A DNA stretch of 64,000 nucleotides from Gordonia asplenii (GTDB lineage: Bacteria > Actinomycetota > Actinomycetes > Mycobacteriales > Mycobacteriaceae), in assembly GCF_012933505.1 (NCBI RefSeq), contig NZ_JABBNB010000007.1, positions 62,001 to 126,000 on the forward strand, read 5' to 3'. A program made the translations under genes and the position numbers. The notes beneath the pieces were generated by a model. The model did no database searches and was not told the DNA's origin. It saw only the letters and a list, made by a program, of their open reading frames with translations. This document shows, piece by piece, positions 29,006-38,414 of the stretch. Numbering within the stretch: the stretch's first letter is position 1; each line of letters starts with the position of its first letter.

Positions 29006-29776
29006 TCACAAACCCAACAGTCGTACGGTGCGGCGCGCGCAGGCGCTGGCCGGGTGGATGAACGCTTCGTGCCGCTCGCCGTCGACGACGACGAGTTTCG
29101 CCGACTGCCCCCGCTCGGTGACGGTGTCGACGTAGTGCCTGCTCGATTCGACCGGAACCATCTCGTCGTCGCCCGCATGCAGCGCGATGATCTGTGCGGC
29201 GCACACCGGCTGGCACGCGGGCGAGGCATCACGGTAGCGCTGCGGCGCGACGTCGTAGTCGACGCCCATCAGCTTGCGCACCGACCCGCGCTCGTACCCG
29301 GCGCCGACCGTGAGGTCCAACGGCGCCGACTGCGCGATGATCGTGGTGATCGCGCTGCGCTGCGTGGCGGCGCCGATCTCGGTGGTGGCCCACACCGCGA
29401 GCATGCCGCCCGCCGAGTGCCCGACCACCGACACCGAGCGCCAGGCCACCCGCGAGCGCACGTCGTCGGGCAGTGCCGCGGCGACCGGACCGTCGAGGGC
29501 GCGCAATGCGGCGACGACGTCGCGGCCGGTGTTGGGCCATCCGCCGCCGGGCTCGCCGACACGACGGTATTCGATGTTCCAGACCACGGCTCCACGCTCG
29601 GCGAGGCTGCGCGCGACGGCCGTCTGGATCGTCAGTGAGAACTCGGTCGACCAGTATCCACCGTGGATGAGCACCACCAGGGGAACGGTCTGATAGTCCT
29701 CCGGCGTGCACGCGGGCAGATAGACGTGCCCGAACTGCGACGGCGCCGCGCCGTAAGCGACCTTCACCCGTTTCAT
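29006..29776 (-). CDS. Alpha/beta hydrolase, kynurenine-formamidase-like esterase
   Basis: A 256-residue alpha/beta hydrolase. The oxyanion motif HGGYW (38-42), nucleophile Ser121 in GHSAGG, acid Asp in AGDDEMVP and His in ERHEAFIHP make a full triad. HGGYW is typical of arylformamidase and related carboxylesterases. ATG at 29776 overlaps the rsmE stop (ATGA), so it is expressed with rsmE. The natural substrate is unknown. Confidence 0.85.
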   Translation of the reverse strand: MKRVKVAYGAAPSQFGHVYLPACTPEDYQTVPLVVLIHGGYWSTEFSLTIQTAVARSLAERGAVVWNIEYRRVGEPGGGWPNTGRDVVAALRALDGPVAAALPDDVRSRVAWRSVSVVGHSAGGMLAVWATTEIGAATQRSAITTIIAQSAPLDLTVGAGYERGSVRKLMGVDYDVAPQRYRDASPACQPVCAAQIIALHAGDDEMVPVESSRHYVDTVTERGQSAKLVVVDGERHEAFIHPASACARRTVRLLGL

Positions 29777-30552
29777 CGCGGTGCGGGATCCCATCGGTCG
29801 GTGAGCGCGCCCAGTGCGCCGAGCGCAACGGCGGCGGCGGTCGAGGTGCGCAGCACTTCGGGACCGAGTACGACGGCGTGCGCACCTAGCGCCGAGAAGT
29901 CGGCGATCTCCGAATCCGCAAGTCCCCCTTCGGGTCCGACGATCAGAAGCACCTCCGACGACGACGCGGCGACAACGTCGCGGAAGCTGCGCGAGCCGTC
30001 TTCGTGCAGCGCGAGCACCTGCCCGCCCGCGCCGATCACCTCAGCACAACGCGCACGAACGACGGTGGTCGTGGCGAGGTCGGTGACCTCGGGGATCCAG
30101 GGACGTCGACTCTGCTTGGCCGCGGCCGACGCCGTCGCGCGCCACTTGGCGACGCCCTTGTCGGCTTTCTCCGTACGACCGCGATCGCCACCGGACCACC
30201 GTGCGACGCAGCGCGACGCCTGCCACGGAACGATCGTGTCGGCGCCGGCCTCGGTCGCCAGTTCGACGAACAGCTCCGAGCGCTCCGACTTCGGCAGTGC
30301 CTGTACGACGGTCACCCGCGGGCGCGGGCGGTCGGTGAACCGGTACGACAGAGCACGCACCGTCAACGCGTCTTTGCCCGACGTCGAGACGACTTCACAC
30401 AAAGCGCTCCCGCCGCGGCCGTCGCCGAGGATCACCGGTTCACCCGCGCGCAGCCGGGTCACGGTCACCGCGTGCCGCCCCTCCGGGCCGCGCAGCGTGG
30501 CGGTGGCACCGGCCGACGGGACGTCGTCGATCCAGAACAGCGGCGGACTCAC
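29773..30552 (-). CDS. rsmE: 16S rRNA (uracil-1498-N3)-methyltransferase RsmE
   Basis: A 259-residue SPOUT-type methyltransferase that modifies U1498 of 16S rRNA using S-adenosylmethionine. The N-terminal PUA-like part (HAVTVTRLRAGEPVILGDGRGG) and the trefoil-knot motifs VGPEGGLADSE and LGPEVLRTSTAA are present. The start is GTG. It follows dnaJ2 by 18 bp in the hrcA-dnaJ2-rsmE order shared with mycobacteria. Confidence 0.95.
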   Translation of the reverse strand: MSPPLFWIDDVPSAGATATLRGPEGRHAVTVTRLRAGEPVILGDGRGGSALCEVVSTSGKDALTVRALSYRFTDRPRPRVTVVQALPKSERSELFVELATEAGADTIVPWQASRCVARWSGGDRGRTEKADKGVAKWRATASAAAKQSRRPWIPEVTDLATTTVVRARCAEVIGAGGQVLALHEDGSRSFRDVVAASSSEVLLIVGPEGGLADSEIADFSALGAHAVVLGPEVLRTSTAAAVALGALGALTDRWDPAPR

Positions 30553-30570
30553 CTGCTCGACGCCCCGTGC

Positions 30571-31731
30571 CTACCGGCCGGCGAACGCGTTGCGCAGCCG
30601 CGAGAACAATCCGCCGCCGTTGCCGCTCGACGCCATCGACGCGCTGACCAACTCGACCTGGTCGTCGGGGGTCTGCTCACGGAATCGTTTGAGGGTGTCG
30701 GTCGCCGCGGAGTCCAGCTTGGTCGGCACCACCACGTCGAGGTGGGCGTGCAGCGTGCCGCGCACACCGGTGTTCAAGTGGGGCATGCCCTGTCCGCGCA
30801 GCTTGACGACCTGACCGGGCTGGGTGCCCGCCGGAATCACAACGCTGACCGGGTCGTCGAAGATCGTGTTGATGGAGATCTCCGAGCCGAGCGCGGCGTC
30901 GGCGATGGGCACCTTGATGGTGCAGTGCAGATCGTCCTCGTCGCGGATGAAGGTGTCGTGGCGACGTTCCTTGACCTCGACGTACAGGTCGCCGGCCGGG
31001 CCGCCGCCGGGGCCGACTTCACCCTGGCCGGCCAGCCGCACGCGCATGCCGCCCGCGATGCCCGCCGGGATCTTCACGGTCATCGTCCGGCGTGAGCGGA
31101 CACGTCCGTCGCCCCCGCACTTGTGACACGGGTCGGGGATGACCTCGCCAACGCCCTGACAGGTCGGGCACTGCCGTACGGTCATCACCTGACCGAGGAA
31201 CGACCGCTGCACCGCCTGGATCTCGCCCGCACCCTTGCAGGTGTCGCAGGTCTTCGGTTTGGAGTTACCGTTGGTCCCCTTGCCGGTGCAGACGTCGCAG
31301 AGAATCGCGGTGTCGATGGAGATCTCTTTGTTGACGCCCAGTGCGCACTCCGCGAGATCGAGCTGCATGGTCACCAACGCGGGCTCACCCGGTTGCACCC
31401 GACTGCGCGGACCGCGTCCGCCACCGCCGAAGCCTCCCCCGAACCCGCCGCCGCTACCGCCGAAGAACGCCTCGAACACGTCCCCGAAGCCGCCGCCGCC
31501 GAAGCCGCCGGCACCCGCACTGCTCAGCGGGTCGCCACCGGCGTCGACGATCCGTCGCTTCTCCGGGTCGCTGAGGACCTCGTAGGCCGTGCTGACCTCT
31601 TTGAACTGCTCCTCGGCACCGGGGTTCACGTCGGGATGCAACTCCCGGGCGAGTTTGCGGTACGCGCGCTTGATGTCTTGATCCGACGCGCCCTGGGCAA
31701 CACCCAGAACGCCGTAGTAATCCTTGGCCAC
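30571..31731 (-). CDS. dnaJ: Chaperone DnaJ (DnaJ2 type)
   Basis: A 386-residue type I Hsp40 that stimulates DnaK. The J domain has HPD at 32-34. A Gly/Phe-rich stretch (about 70-110) follows, then four zinc repeats, [24 protein letters not shown] and CHKCGGDG, and the substrate-binding C-terminus. It lies 43 bp after hrcA, so it is under HrcA-linked heat-shock transcription. A second dnaJ next to dnaK is expected elsewhere in the genome. Confidence 0.95.
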   Translation of the reverse strand: MAKDYYGVLGVAQGASDQDIKRAYRKLARELHPDVNPGAEEQFKEVSTAYEVLSDPEKRRIVDAGGDPLSSAGAGGFGGGGFGDVFEAFFGGSGGGFGGGFGGGGRGPRSRVQPGEPALVTMQLDLAECALGVNKEISIDTAILCDVCTGKGTNGNSKPKTCDTCKGAGEIQAVQRSFLGQVMTVRQCPTCQGVGEVIPDPCHKCGGDGRVRSRRTMTVKIPAGIAGGMRVRLAGQGEVGPGGGPAGDLYVEVKERRHDTFIRDEDDLHCTIKVPIADAALGSEISINTIFDDPVSVVIPAGTQPGQVVKLRGQGMPHLNTGVRGTLHAHLDVVVPTKLDSAATDTLKRFREQTPDDQVELVSASMASSGNGGGLFSRLRNAFAGR

Positions 31732-31774
31732 AGACCTATTATTCCTCTGACTTCACATTCAAAATCTGGCGTGC

Positions 31775-32809
31775 TCAGCGCTCTGCGAGCACTTCGCCGA
31801 CGTATTTCGCAACGGCCGCGACCGACGCGATTGTTCCCGGGTAGTCCATGCGTGTGGGACCGACCACACCCACACTGCCGAGAACTGTTCCAGAGGCACC
31901 GTACCCGGTAGAGACCACCGAGGTGCCACGCAGGTTCTCCGTCCGCGTCTCCTCACCGATCTGAACGGTGACCATTCCGCTGCGCTGGGTGGTGGCGAGC
32001 AGCTTGAGGACGACGACCTGTTCTTCGAGCGCTTCGAGGACGGAATCCATGCCGCCGGCCTCCGGATCGAAGTCGGCGGCCGAGCGTGCGAGGTTCGACG
32101 TCCCGCCGAGCACCAGGCGATCGTCGCCGCGTTCGACCAGCGTTTCCACCAGCACCGTCGCGATCCGAATCACGACGTCGCCGATGTCGTGCGGCGCGGT
32201 GTTGGCGAGCTCGGCGACCGCCACCGACGCATCTTCCAGGCGCTTGCCGTGCAGCGCCTGGGCGAACATGTCACGCAGTGCCGCAAGCTCGGCATCGGAG
32301 ATGTCGCGGGTGAGGCTCACCATCCGTTGTTCGACGCGGCCGGTGTCGGTGATGACGACCGCGAGCAGCCGCGACGGGGCGAGCGACACGAGCTCGAGAT
32401 GACGGACGGTCGCCAGCGACAGCACCGGGTATTGAATGATGGCGACCTGCCTGGTCAGCTGGGCGAGGAGGCGAACGGAGCGTCGAAGCACGTCGTCGAG
32501 GTCGACACCGGAGTCGAGGACCGACAGAATGGCGCGCCGCTCGGCCTTCGACAGCGGCTTGACCTCGCTGATCCGGTCGACGAACAGCCGGTAGCCCTTG
32601 TCGGTGGGGATGCGTCCGGAACTGGTGTGCGGTTGGGCGATGTACCCCTCGGCTTCGAGGACCGCCATGTCGTTGCGGACCGTCGCACTCGACACGCCGA
32701 GGTGGTGGCGCTCGACGAGCGCCTTGGAGCCGATGGGCTCCTGGGTGGAGACGTAGTCGGTGACGATGGCACGCAGCACCTCGAATCTGCGGTCATCTGT
32801 ACTCGACAT
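31775..32809 (-). CDS. hrcA: Heat-inducible repressor HrcA
   Basis: A 344-residue repressor of groEL-type heat-shock genes through the CIRCE operator. The winged helix lies at the N-terminus ([56 protein letters not shown]) and the GAF-like dimer/insert domains follow. ATG at 32809 is preferred since GAGGTAGGGCAC gives a ribosome site; an ATG 33 bp upstream lacks one. I found no CIRCE palindrome near hrcA or dnaJ2 in this window. Confidence 0.95.
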   Translation of the reverse strand: MSSTDDRRFEVLRAIVTDYVSTQEPIGSKALVERHHLGVSSATVRNDMAVLEAEGYIAQPHTSSGRIPTDKGYRLFVDRISEVKPLSKAERRAILSVLDSGVDLDDVLRRSVRLLAQLTRQVAIIQYPVLSLATVRHLELVSLAPSRLLAVVITDTGRVEQRMVSLTRDISDAELAALRDMFAQALHGKRLEDASVAVAELANTAPHDIGDVVIRIATVLVETLVERGDDRLVLGGTSNLARSAADFDPEAGGMDSVLEALEEQVVVLKLLATTQRSGMVTVQIGEETRTENLRGTSVVSTGYGASGTVLGSVGVVGPTRMDYPGTIASVAAVAKYVGEVLAER

Positions 32810-32925
32810 GTGCCCTACCTCCCATACAGTGGTGACGTTCAAACATCTTAGGGCGTGGGTGTGACTGTCGTCGTGGCGTATGCGCGACGCGGCGTCGCCT
32901 CGGCTCGCAGGCGATCGAAAGAAGC

Positions 32926-33369
32926 GTGCCGGTCATGATCTTCAAGGGCGTGCAGGACGGCAAGCCGTACCCCGATCACCGGCTCTCCGGTCGGTCGTGG
33001 GCCAAGATCCCGCCCCGCCAGTTCCGCCTCGATCAGCTCACGACGGTGACGTCGGTGTTGGCGCTCGACAAACTGCTCAGCGAGGACTCGACGTTCTACG
33101 GCGACCTCTTCAGCCACATCATCCGCTGGCAGGGCGAACTGTATCTCGAAGACGGCCTGCATCGCGCGGTCCGGTCGGCTCTGCGCAATCGGCACATCAT
33201 CCACGCGCGGATGCTCGACCTCGACATGGTGGATTTCCGGCCGGGCGCGCCGACGATCGAGGAGCAGGTCAGCGGCGTCGAGGTGCCCACGCCCGCGCGG
33301 CCCGTCGGAGCACAGCCTCGGTCGATGCGCGCAACCCGGTCGGGGTGGACCCTGCCGGAGGACATGTAG
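32926..33369 (+). CDS. Conserved small protein, possible ParB/sulfiredoxin-like fold
   Basis: A 147-residue protein I do not recognise with certainty. A proline-rich opening ([41 protein letters not shown]) is followed by [39 protein letters not shown]. The last part resembles the 'DGhHR..AA' signature of ParB/Srx-like proteins, an inference. The C-terminal 45 residues look disordered. GTG at 32926 or ATG at 32935 may start it; GAAAGAAG lies between 3 and 12 nt away. It diverges from hrcA and converges on hemW. Confidence 0.65.
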   Translation: MPVMIFKGVQDGKPYPDHRLSGRSWAKIPPRQFRLDQLTTVTSVLALDKLLSEDSTFYGDLFSHIIRWQGELYLEDGLHRAVRSALRNRHIIHARMLDLDMVDFRPGAPTIEEQVSGVEVPTPARPVGAQPRSMRATRSGWTLPEDM

Positions 33370-33382
33370 TCCGCGAGAGTCC

Positions 33383-34624
33383 CTAGTCCCCCACCAGAAT
33401 GCCGCGAATCACCGCGTCGGCGAGCAGTCGCCCGGCGTCGGTCAACACAAAACCACCGGGCTCGGTGATCAGCAGCCCGTCGGCGACGAACCGCCGCGCG
33501 CGTCGTACTTCGCCGTCGGACAATCCGTCGACCGGCAGACCGGACCGCAGGCGGGCCAGCAGCATGACCCGCTCGGTGTGGATGTCGGCGGCGTCGAGGA
33601 TCTCGTGGTCGTCGATCGGCAGCACACCGTCGGCGAGCGTCGCCGCGTACCGCGCGGGATGCTTGCGGTTCCACCAGCGCACCCCGTTGACGTGCGAATG
33701 CGCGCCGGGACCCAGCCCCCACCAGTCGGTGCTGTGCCAGTAGGCCAGATTGTGTCGACACTGCGCTGCCGGATCGGGCGAATCCCCTTGCCGGCGAGCC
33801 CAATTCGAGACTTCATACCAACCCAGGCCGGCCTGCGACAGCCGCTCGTCGATGCGGCGGTACCGGTCGGCGAGGACGTCGTCGTCGGGCGCGGCGATCT
33901 CGCCGCGACGCACCTTGCGCGCGAACGCCGTGCCGTCTTCGACGATGAGCGCGTACGCGGACACGTGGTCGACGGGGGTCGACAGCACGGCGTCGAGGCT
34001 GGCGTCGAGATCGGCGTCGGTCTCACCGGGAGTGCCGTAGATGAGGTCGAGATTGATGTGCTCGAAGCCCGCGGCGGCGGCCTCCCGCGCCGCGTCGAGC
34101 GCGCGGCCGGGCGTGTGGATGCGTTCGAGTATGCGCAGCACTCTGCTCGACGCCGACTGCATGCCGAGCGAGATCCGGGTGAAGCCCCCCGCTCGCAGGT
34201 CGTCGAAGAACGCCGCCGACGTCGACTCGGGATTGGACTCTGTGGTGATCTCGGCGCCGGATGCGATGTGGAATCGGTCACGTACGGCGTCGAGCACGCG
34301 GACCAGGCCGCGCCCGCCCAACATCGACGGCGTGCCGCCGCCGACGAAGATCGTCGACACCTCTCGTGCCGGAGACAGTGCCGCGGCCGCGAGATCCAGT
34401 TCGCGTTCGATGCCCTCCTGCCACGATTCCGGCGACGCCGCGCTGCCGAGTTCACCGGCCGTGTAGGTGTTGAAATCGCAGTATCCGCAGCGTGTCGCGC
34501 AGAACGGCACGTGGATGTAGAGCCCGAACGGAGTGCGCGCGTCGACGCCGGACAACCGGGCCGAGGCCTCGCCGGTCAGCCCGGAGGGCTCCGTGTGCGG
34601 TAGCGCCGCATCGATTACTGCCAC
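33383..34624 (-). CDS. hemW: Radical SAM heme chaperone HemW
   Basis: A 413-residue radical SAM protein. The cluster cysteines are C42, C46 and C49 (CATRCGYC). VGGGTPSML, ESNPES and the C-terminal HemW domain (HNLAYW...GLGPGAHSH) mark it as HemW, the heme-insertion chaperone. It is not the oxygen-independent coproporphyrinogen oxidase HemN, which has an extra N-terminal cysteine motif absent here. Its start lies 117 bp from the sulfur-operon leader on the other strand. Confidence 0.93.
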   Translation of the reverse strand: MAVIDAALPHTEPSGLTGEASARLSGVDARTPFGLYIHVPFCATRCGYCDFNTYTAGELGSAASPESWQEGIERELDLAAAALSPAREVSTIFVGGGTPSMLGGRGLVRVLDAVRDRFHIASGAEITTESNPESTSAAFFDDLRAGGFTRISLGMQSASSRVLRILERIHTPGRALDAAREAAAAGFEHINLDLIYGTPGETDADLDASLDAVLSTPVDHVSAYALIVEDGTAFARKVRRGEIAAPDDDVLADRYRRIDERLSQAGLGWYEVSNWARRQGDSPDPAAQCRHNLAYWHSTDWWGLGPGAHSHVNGVRWWNRKHPARYAATLADGVLPIDDHEILDAADIHTERVMLLARLRSGLPVDGLSDGEVRRARRFVADGLLITEPGGFVLTDAGRLLADAVIRGILVGD

Positions 34625-34740
34625 GTAGACATCATGCCGCGTGCCTGCGCCGACGCCCGCTCACGGCCGTCGCAGACCTATTTCCATCACCGTGAGGAAA
34701 AGTATCCCCAAGTAGACGGCATCGCGGTACACATGGCACT

Positions 34741-34830
34741 ATGGACGACGTGACCTCCCCAGGAGTGTGGCTCGCTGAGCGTCGCCACATCGATCTCAAG
34801 CGCGTCTGCAGCGCGAACTGTCAGCTCTAG
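34741..34830 (+). CDS. Cysteine leader peptide of the sulfate-assimilation operon
   Basis: A 29-codon frame opens with ATG at 34741, 141 bp before the sirA stretch. Its product contains RRHIDLKRVCSANCQ with Cys23 and Cys27 close to the stop at 34828-34830. This 'RRHxDLxRV.SAxC' pattern marks actinobacterial cysteine-attenuator leader peptides. There is no ribosome site before the ATG, so a leaderless start is likely, with a weak -10 around 34728-34734 (TACACAT). Known cases couple ribosome pausing on Cys codons to expression of the genes downstream. A modest inverted repeat, CGGCG-N4-CGCCG, lies at about 34842-34855 after the stop. Confidence 0.8.
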   Translation: MDDVTSPGVWLAERRHIDLKRVCSANCQL

Positions 34831-34970
34831 CTGACGTCTTCCGGCGATTCCGCCGACTCCTGGACTCCACGCGCTCGCGTGAACAGCCCTAAGAACGTCT
34901 CTGCGCCCAAAAGCACCCAGCCCGTGCTCATGGCCTCATGCTGCCGTGCGCACACTCGAGAAGAGAACTC

Positions 34971-36701
34971 ATGACCACCACCACCGATGTGAGTGCTGCT
35001 CCCGCCGAGGACTCCACTCCCAAGGCGCGTCCAGCTCGCAAGGCGCGCCCCACTAAGCGTCGCGCCGAGGGCCAGTGGAAACTCGGCTACCGCGAGCCGC
35101 TCAACCCCAACGAGCAGTCCAAGAAGGACGACAATCCGCTCAATGTCCGCGGCCGAATCGAGAACATCTACGCCAGGGGCGGCTTCGACTCGATCGACAA
35201 GGCCGACCTGCGCGGACGTTTCCGGTGGTGGGGCCTCTACACCCAGCGCGAACAAGGCTACGACGGCACATGGACCGGCGATGAGAACATTGACATCCTC
35301 GAAGCCAAGTACTTCATGATGCGTGTCCGGTGCGACGCCGGGGCCCTGAACGTCGAGCAGCTGCGCACGATCGGCGCGATCTCGACCGAGTTCGGCCGCG
35401 ACACCGCGGACCTCTCGGACCGGGAGAACGTCCAGTACCACTGGATCGAAGTGGAGAACGTCCCGGAGATCTGGCAGCGCCTGGAAGGCGTCGGGCTCAA
35501 GACCACCGAGGCCTGTGGCGACTGCCCGCGCGTCGTGTTGGGCTCGCCGCTGGCCGGACGGTCGGTGTCCGAGGTCCTCGACCCCACCCCGGCGATCGAT
35601 GAGATCGTCCGCCGCTACATCGGCGATCCCAAGTACTCGAACCTGCCGCGCAAGTTCAAGACCGCCATCTCCGGTCAGCCCGACGTCGTCCACGAGATCA
35701 ACGACGTCGCGTTCATCGGTGTCAACCATCCCGAGCACGGCCCCGGCCTCGACCTCTGGGTCGGCGGCGGACTGTCGACCAACCCGATGCTCGCGCAGCG
35801 AGTCGGTGTGTGGGTACCGCTCGACGAAGTGCCCGACGTCTGGGAAGCGGTCGTGTCGGTCTTCCGCGACTACGGCTACCGGCGACTGCGCTCCAAGGCA
35901 CGCCTGAAGTTCCTCGTCAAGGACTGGGGTATCGAGAAGTTCCGCCAGGTCCTCGAGGACGAGTATCTGGGCCGCAAGCTGATCGACGGCCCGCCCGCCG
36001 AGAAGCCCAACCGTCCCATCGATCACGTCGGGATTCAGAAGCTCACCAACGGCCTCAACGCCGTGGGCGTGGCTCCCATCGCCGGCCGGGTGTCCGGGAC
36101 CATCCTGAGCAAGGTCGCCGACCTCGCCGAACAGGCCGGGTCCGATGCCATCCGCTTCACGCCGTACCAGAAACTCATCGTCCTCGACGTCCCCGACGAC
36201 AAGCTCGACGCGCTCATCGCAGGTCTGGACGAGCTGGGTCTGCCGGCCCGTCCGTCGCACTGGCGTCAGAACCTGATGGCCTGCTCGGGCATCGAGTTCT
36301 GCAAGCTGTCCTTCGCCGAGACCCGCAAGCGTTCCCAGGCGCTGGTCCCCGACCTCGAGGCACGGCTGGCCGACATCAACGCCGACCTCGACGTCCCGAT
36401 CACGATCAACATCAACGGTTGCCCCAACTCGTGTGCGCGGTCCCAGGTCGCCGACATCGGCTTCAAGGGCCAGCTCGTCGACGACGGCGACGGCAACCAG
36501 GTCGAGGGGTTCCAGGTGCACCTCGGCGGCAGCCTCGGACTCGACAGCGGATTCGGCCGAAAGTTGCGTCAGCACAAGGTGACCAGCCCCGAGCTCGGCG
36601 ACTACATCGAACGCGTGGTGCGCAACTTCACCGCTCAGCGGTATGAGGCCGAGCGATTCGCCGAATGGGTTGTACGCGCCGACGAGGAGGCATTGCGATG
36701 A
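34971..36701 (+). CDS. sirA: Ferredoxin-dependent sulfite reductase
   Basis: A 576-residue siroheme/[4Fe-4S] enzyme that takes sulfite to sulfide. Cluster cysteines are C438, C444 (ACSGIEFC), C484 and C488 (NGCPNSC). Tyr90 and Cys182 are 92 apart, the same spacing as the Tyr-Cys link of M. tuberculosis SirA (69/161 there), which favours sulfite over nitrite reductase. The disordered first 40 residues are Lys/Arg/Ala-rich. ATG at 34971 has GAAGAGAAC upstream. It overlaps cysH by ATGA. Confidence 0.95.
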   Translation: MTTTTDVSAAPAEDSTPKARPARKARPTKRRAEGQWKLGYREPLNPNEQSKKDDNPLNVRGRIENIYARGGFDSIDKADLRGRFRWWGLYTQREQGYDGTWTGDENIDILEAKYFMMRVRCDAGALNVEQLRTIGAISTEFGRDTADLSDRENVQYHWIEVENVPEIWQRLEGVGLKTTEACGDCPRVVLGSPLAGRSVSEVLDPTPAIDEIVRRYIGDPKYSNLPRKFKTAISGQPDVVHEINDVAFIGVNHPEHGPGLDLWVGGGLSTNPMLAQRVGVWVPLDEVPDVWEAVVSVFRDYGYRRLRSKARLKFLVKDWGIEKFRQVLEDEYLGRKLIDGPPAEKPNRPIDHVGIQKLTNGLNAVGVAPIAGRVSGTILSKVADLAEQAGSDAIRFTPYQKLIVLDVPDDKLDALIAGLDELGLPARPSHWRQNLMACSGIEFCKLSFAETRKRSQALVPDLEARLADINADLDVPITININGCPNSCARSQVADIGFKGQLVDDGDGNQVEGFQVHLGGSLGLDSGFGRKLRQHKVTSPELGDYIERVVRNFTAQRYEAERFAEWVVRADEEALR

Positions 36702-37453
36702 CCGTCACCGACACCTCCGTTGCGACCGAACGCGCGCGGAGCGAAGCAGAACTGCGCCAGATCGCCGCCGAGGGTGCGCAGCTACTCGGCCCCGACGCCA
36801 CCCCCGAGCAGCTGATCGCTTGGACCGCAGCAACTTTCGGCACCGACTTCCTCGTCGCGTCGAACATGCAGGACGCGGTCCTCGTCGACCTCGCCGTCAA
36901 ACACGTCCCCGTGCAGACCCTCGACGGCGGCAAGGTGAAGGTGCTCTTCCTCGACACCGGCTATCACTTCGCCGAGACCATCGGCACCCGCGACGCCGTC
37001 GAGCAGGTGTATGGCGTCGAACTGGTGAACGTGACACCCGAGCACACCGTCGCCGAGCAGGATCAGCTGTTGGGCCGCAACCTCTTCGAGCGCGAGCCCG
37101 GCGAATGCTGCCGCCTGCGCAAGGTGGTGCCGCTGCGCAAGTCGCTCTCCGGGTACAGCGCCTGGATCACTGGCATCCGCCGCGTCGAGGCACCCACCCG
37201 CGCCAACGCCCCGCTCATCTCGTTCGACGAGGGCTTCGGGTTGGTCAAGATCAATCCGATCGCCGCATGGTCCGACGAGACCATGCAGAACTACATCGAC
37301 GACAACGGCATTCTGGTGAATCCCCTTGTCGACGAAGGTTATCCGTCCATCGGCTGCGCACCGTGCACGGCCAAGCCCGAACCAGGTTCCGATCCCCGAA
37401 GCGGCCGCTGGGCCGGCCAGGCCAAGACAGAATGTGGGTTGCACGCATCATGA
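36698..37453 (+). CDS. cysH: Adenylyl-sulfate reductase (APS reductase)
   Basis: A 251-residue thioredoxin-linked reductase. The paired cluster cysteines C137-C138 and C220-C223 (GCAPC) bind [4Fe-4S], which marks the APS-using kind, and C246 in ECGLH is the active-site thiol. It reduces APS to sulfite and AMP. Overlaps sirA at the start and cysD at the end by ATGA, a tightly coupled unit. Confidence 0.96.
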   Translation: MTVTDTSVATERARSEAELRQIAAEGAQLLGPDATPEQLIAWTAATFGTDFLVASNMQDAVLVDLAVKHVPVQTLDGGKVKVLFLDTGYHFAETIGTRDAVEQVYGVELVNVTPEHTVAEQDQLLGRNLFEREPGECCRLRKVVPLRKSLSGYSAWITGIRRVEAPTRANAPLISFDEGFGLVKINPIAAWSDETMQNYIDDNGILVNPLVDEGYPSIGCAPCTAKPEPGSDPRSGRWAGQAKTECGLHAS

Positions 37454-38412
37454 CCGTCACCGATAACACACCGGCGCTCACCGAGCCGGGCACCGACGAG
37501 CGCCGTCCAGAGCTTGTCGATGAATTCACCACCCTCGACGCCCTCGAATCCGAGGCCATCCACATCTTCCGCGAGGTGGCGGGTGAATTCGAGCGGCCGG
37601 TGATCCTGTTCTCCGGCGGCAAGGACTCGACGCTGCTGCTGCACGTCGCGCTCAAGGCGTTCTGGCCTGCGCCGCTGCCCTTCTCGCTGCTGCACGTCGA
37701 CACTGGGCACAACCTGCCCGAGGTGCTGAAGTTCCGCGACGAGGTGGTCGAACGCCACAATCTGCGCCTGCATGTCGCGAAGGTCGAGGACTACTTGGCC
37801 GACGGTCGACTCACCGAGCGCCCGGACGGCATCCGCAACCCGCTGCAGACCATCCCGCTGCTCGACGCCATCACCGAGAACCGCTTCGACGCGGTGTTCG
37901 GCGGCGGCCGCCGCGACGAGGAGCGTTCGCGCGCCAAGGAGCGGATCTTCTCGCTGCGCAACGCATTCGGGCAGTGGGACCCGAAGCGCCAGCGCCCCGA
38001 ACTGTGGAACCTCTACAACGGCCGCCACGCCCCCGGCGAGCACGTGCGTGTCTTCCCGCTGTCGAACTGGACCGAACTCGACGTGTGGCGTTACATCGCC
38101 CGCGAGTCGGTGCTGCTGCCGCCGATCTACTACGCACACCAGCGAGAGGTGTTCTCCCGCGACGGCATGTGGATGACCCCCGGCCCGTGGGGCGGCCCCC
38201 GTGACGGTGAGATCCTCGAGACCCGCTCGGTGCGCTACCGCACCGTCGGCGACGGATCCACCACCGGCGCAATCCTTTCCGAGGCGGCCGACAACGACGC
38301 CGTCCTCGACGAGGTTGCCGCGTCGCGCCTGACCGAACGCGGCGCCACCCGCGGCGACGACCGCGTGTCCGAGGCAGCCATGGAAGACCGCAAACGCGAA
38401 GGATACTTCTGA
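37450..38412 (+). CDS. cysD: Sulfate adenylyltransferase subunit 2
   Basis: A 320-residue catalytic subunit of ATP sulfurylase that makes APS from ATP and sulfate. The PP-loop SGGKDS is at 55-60, and the family motif GGRRDEERSRAKER follows in the middle. It works as a complex with CysN, whose gene starts 2 bp on. ATG overlaps the cysH stop. Confidence 0.96.
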   Translation: MTVTDNTPALTEPGTDERRPELVDEFTTLDALESEAIHIFREVAGEFERPVILFSGGKDSTLLLHVALKAFWPAPLPFSLLHVDTGHNLPEVLKFRDEVVERHNLRLHVAKVEDYLADGRLTERPDGIRNPLQTIPLLDAITENRFDAVFGGGRRDEERSRAKERIFSLRNAFGQWDPKRQRPELWNLYNGRHAPGEHVRVFPLSNWTELDVWRYIARESVLLPPIYYAHQREVFSRDGMWMTPGPWGGPRDGEILETRSVRYRTVGDGSTTGAILSEAADNDAVLDEVAASRLTERGATRGDDRVSEAAMEDRKREGYF

Positions 38413-38414
38413 TC

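Noticed and set aside
31732..32880. A CIRCE operator near hrcA or dnaJ2
   Set aside because: No TTAGCACTC-N9-GAGTGCTAA-like pair was found in the gaps before either gene.
33383..34624. HemN (oxygen-independent coproporphyrinogen oxidase) for the radical SAM gene
   Set aside because: The single CxxxCxxC set and C-terminal HemW layout, without the extra N-terminal cysteine of true HemN, point to HemW.
35000..36575. A 582-codon frame on the minus strand opposite sirA
   Set aside because: Antisense shadow caused by GC-rich third positions. SirA on the plus strand has every family motif.
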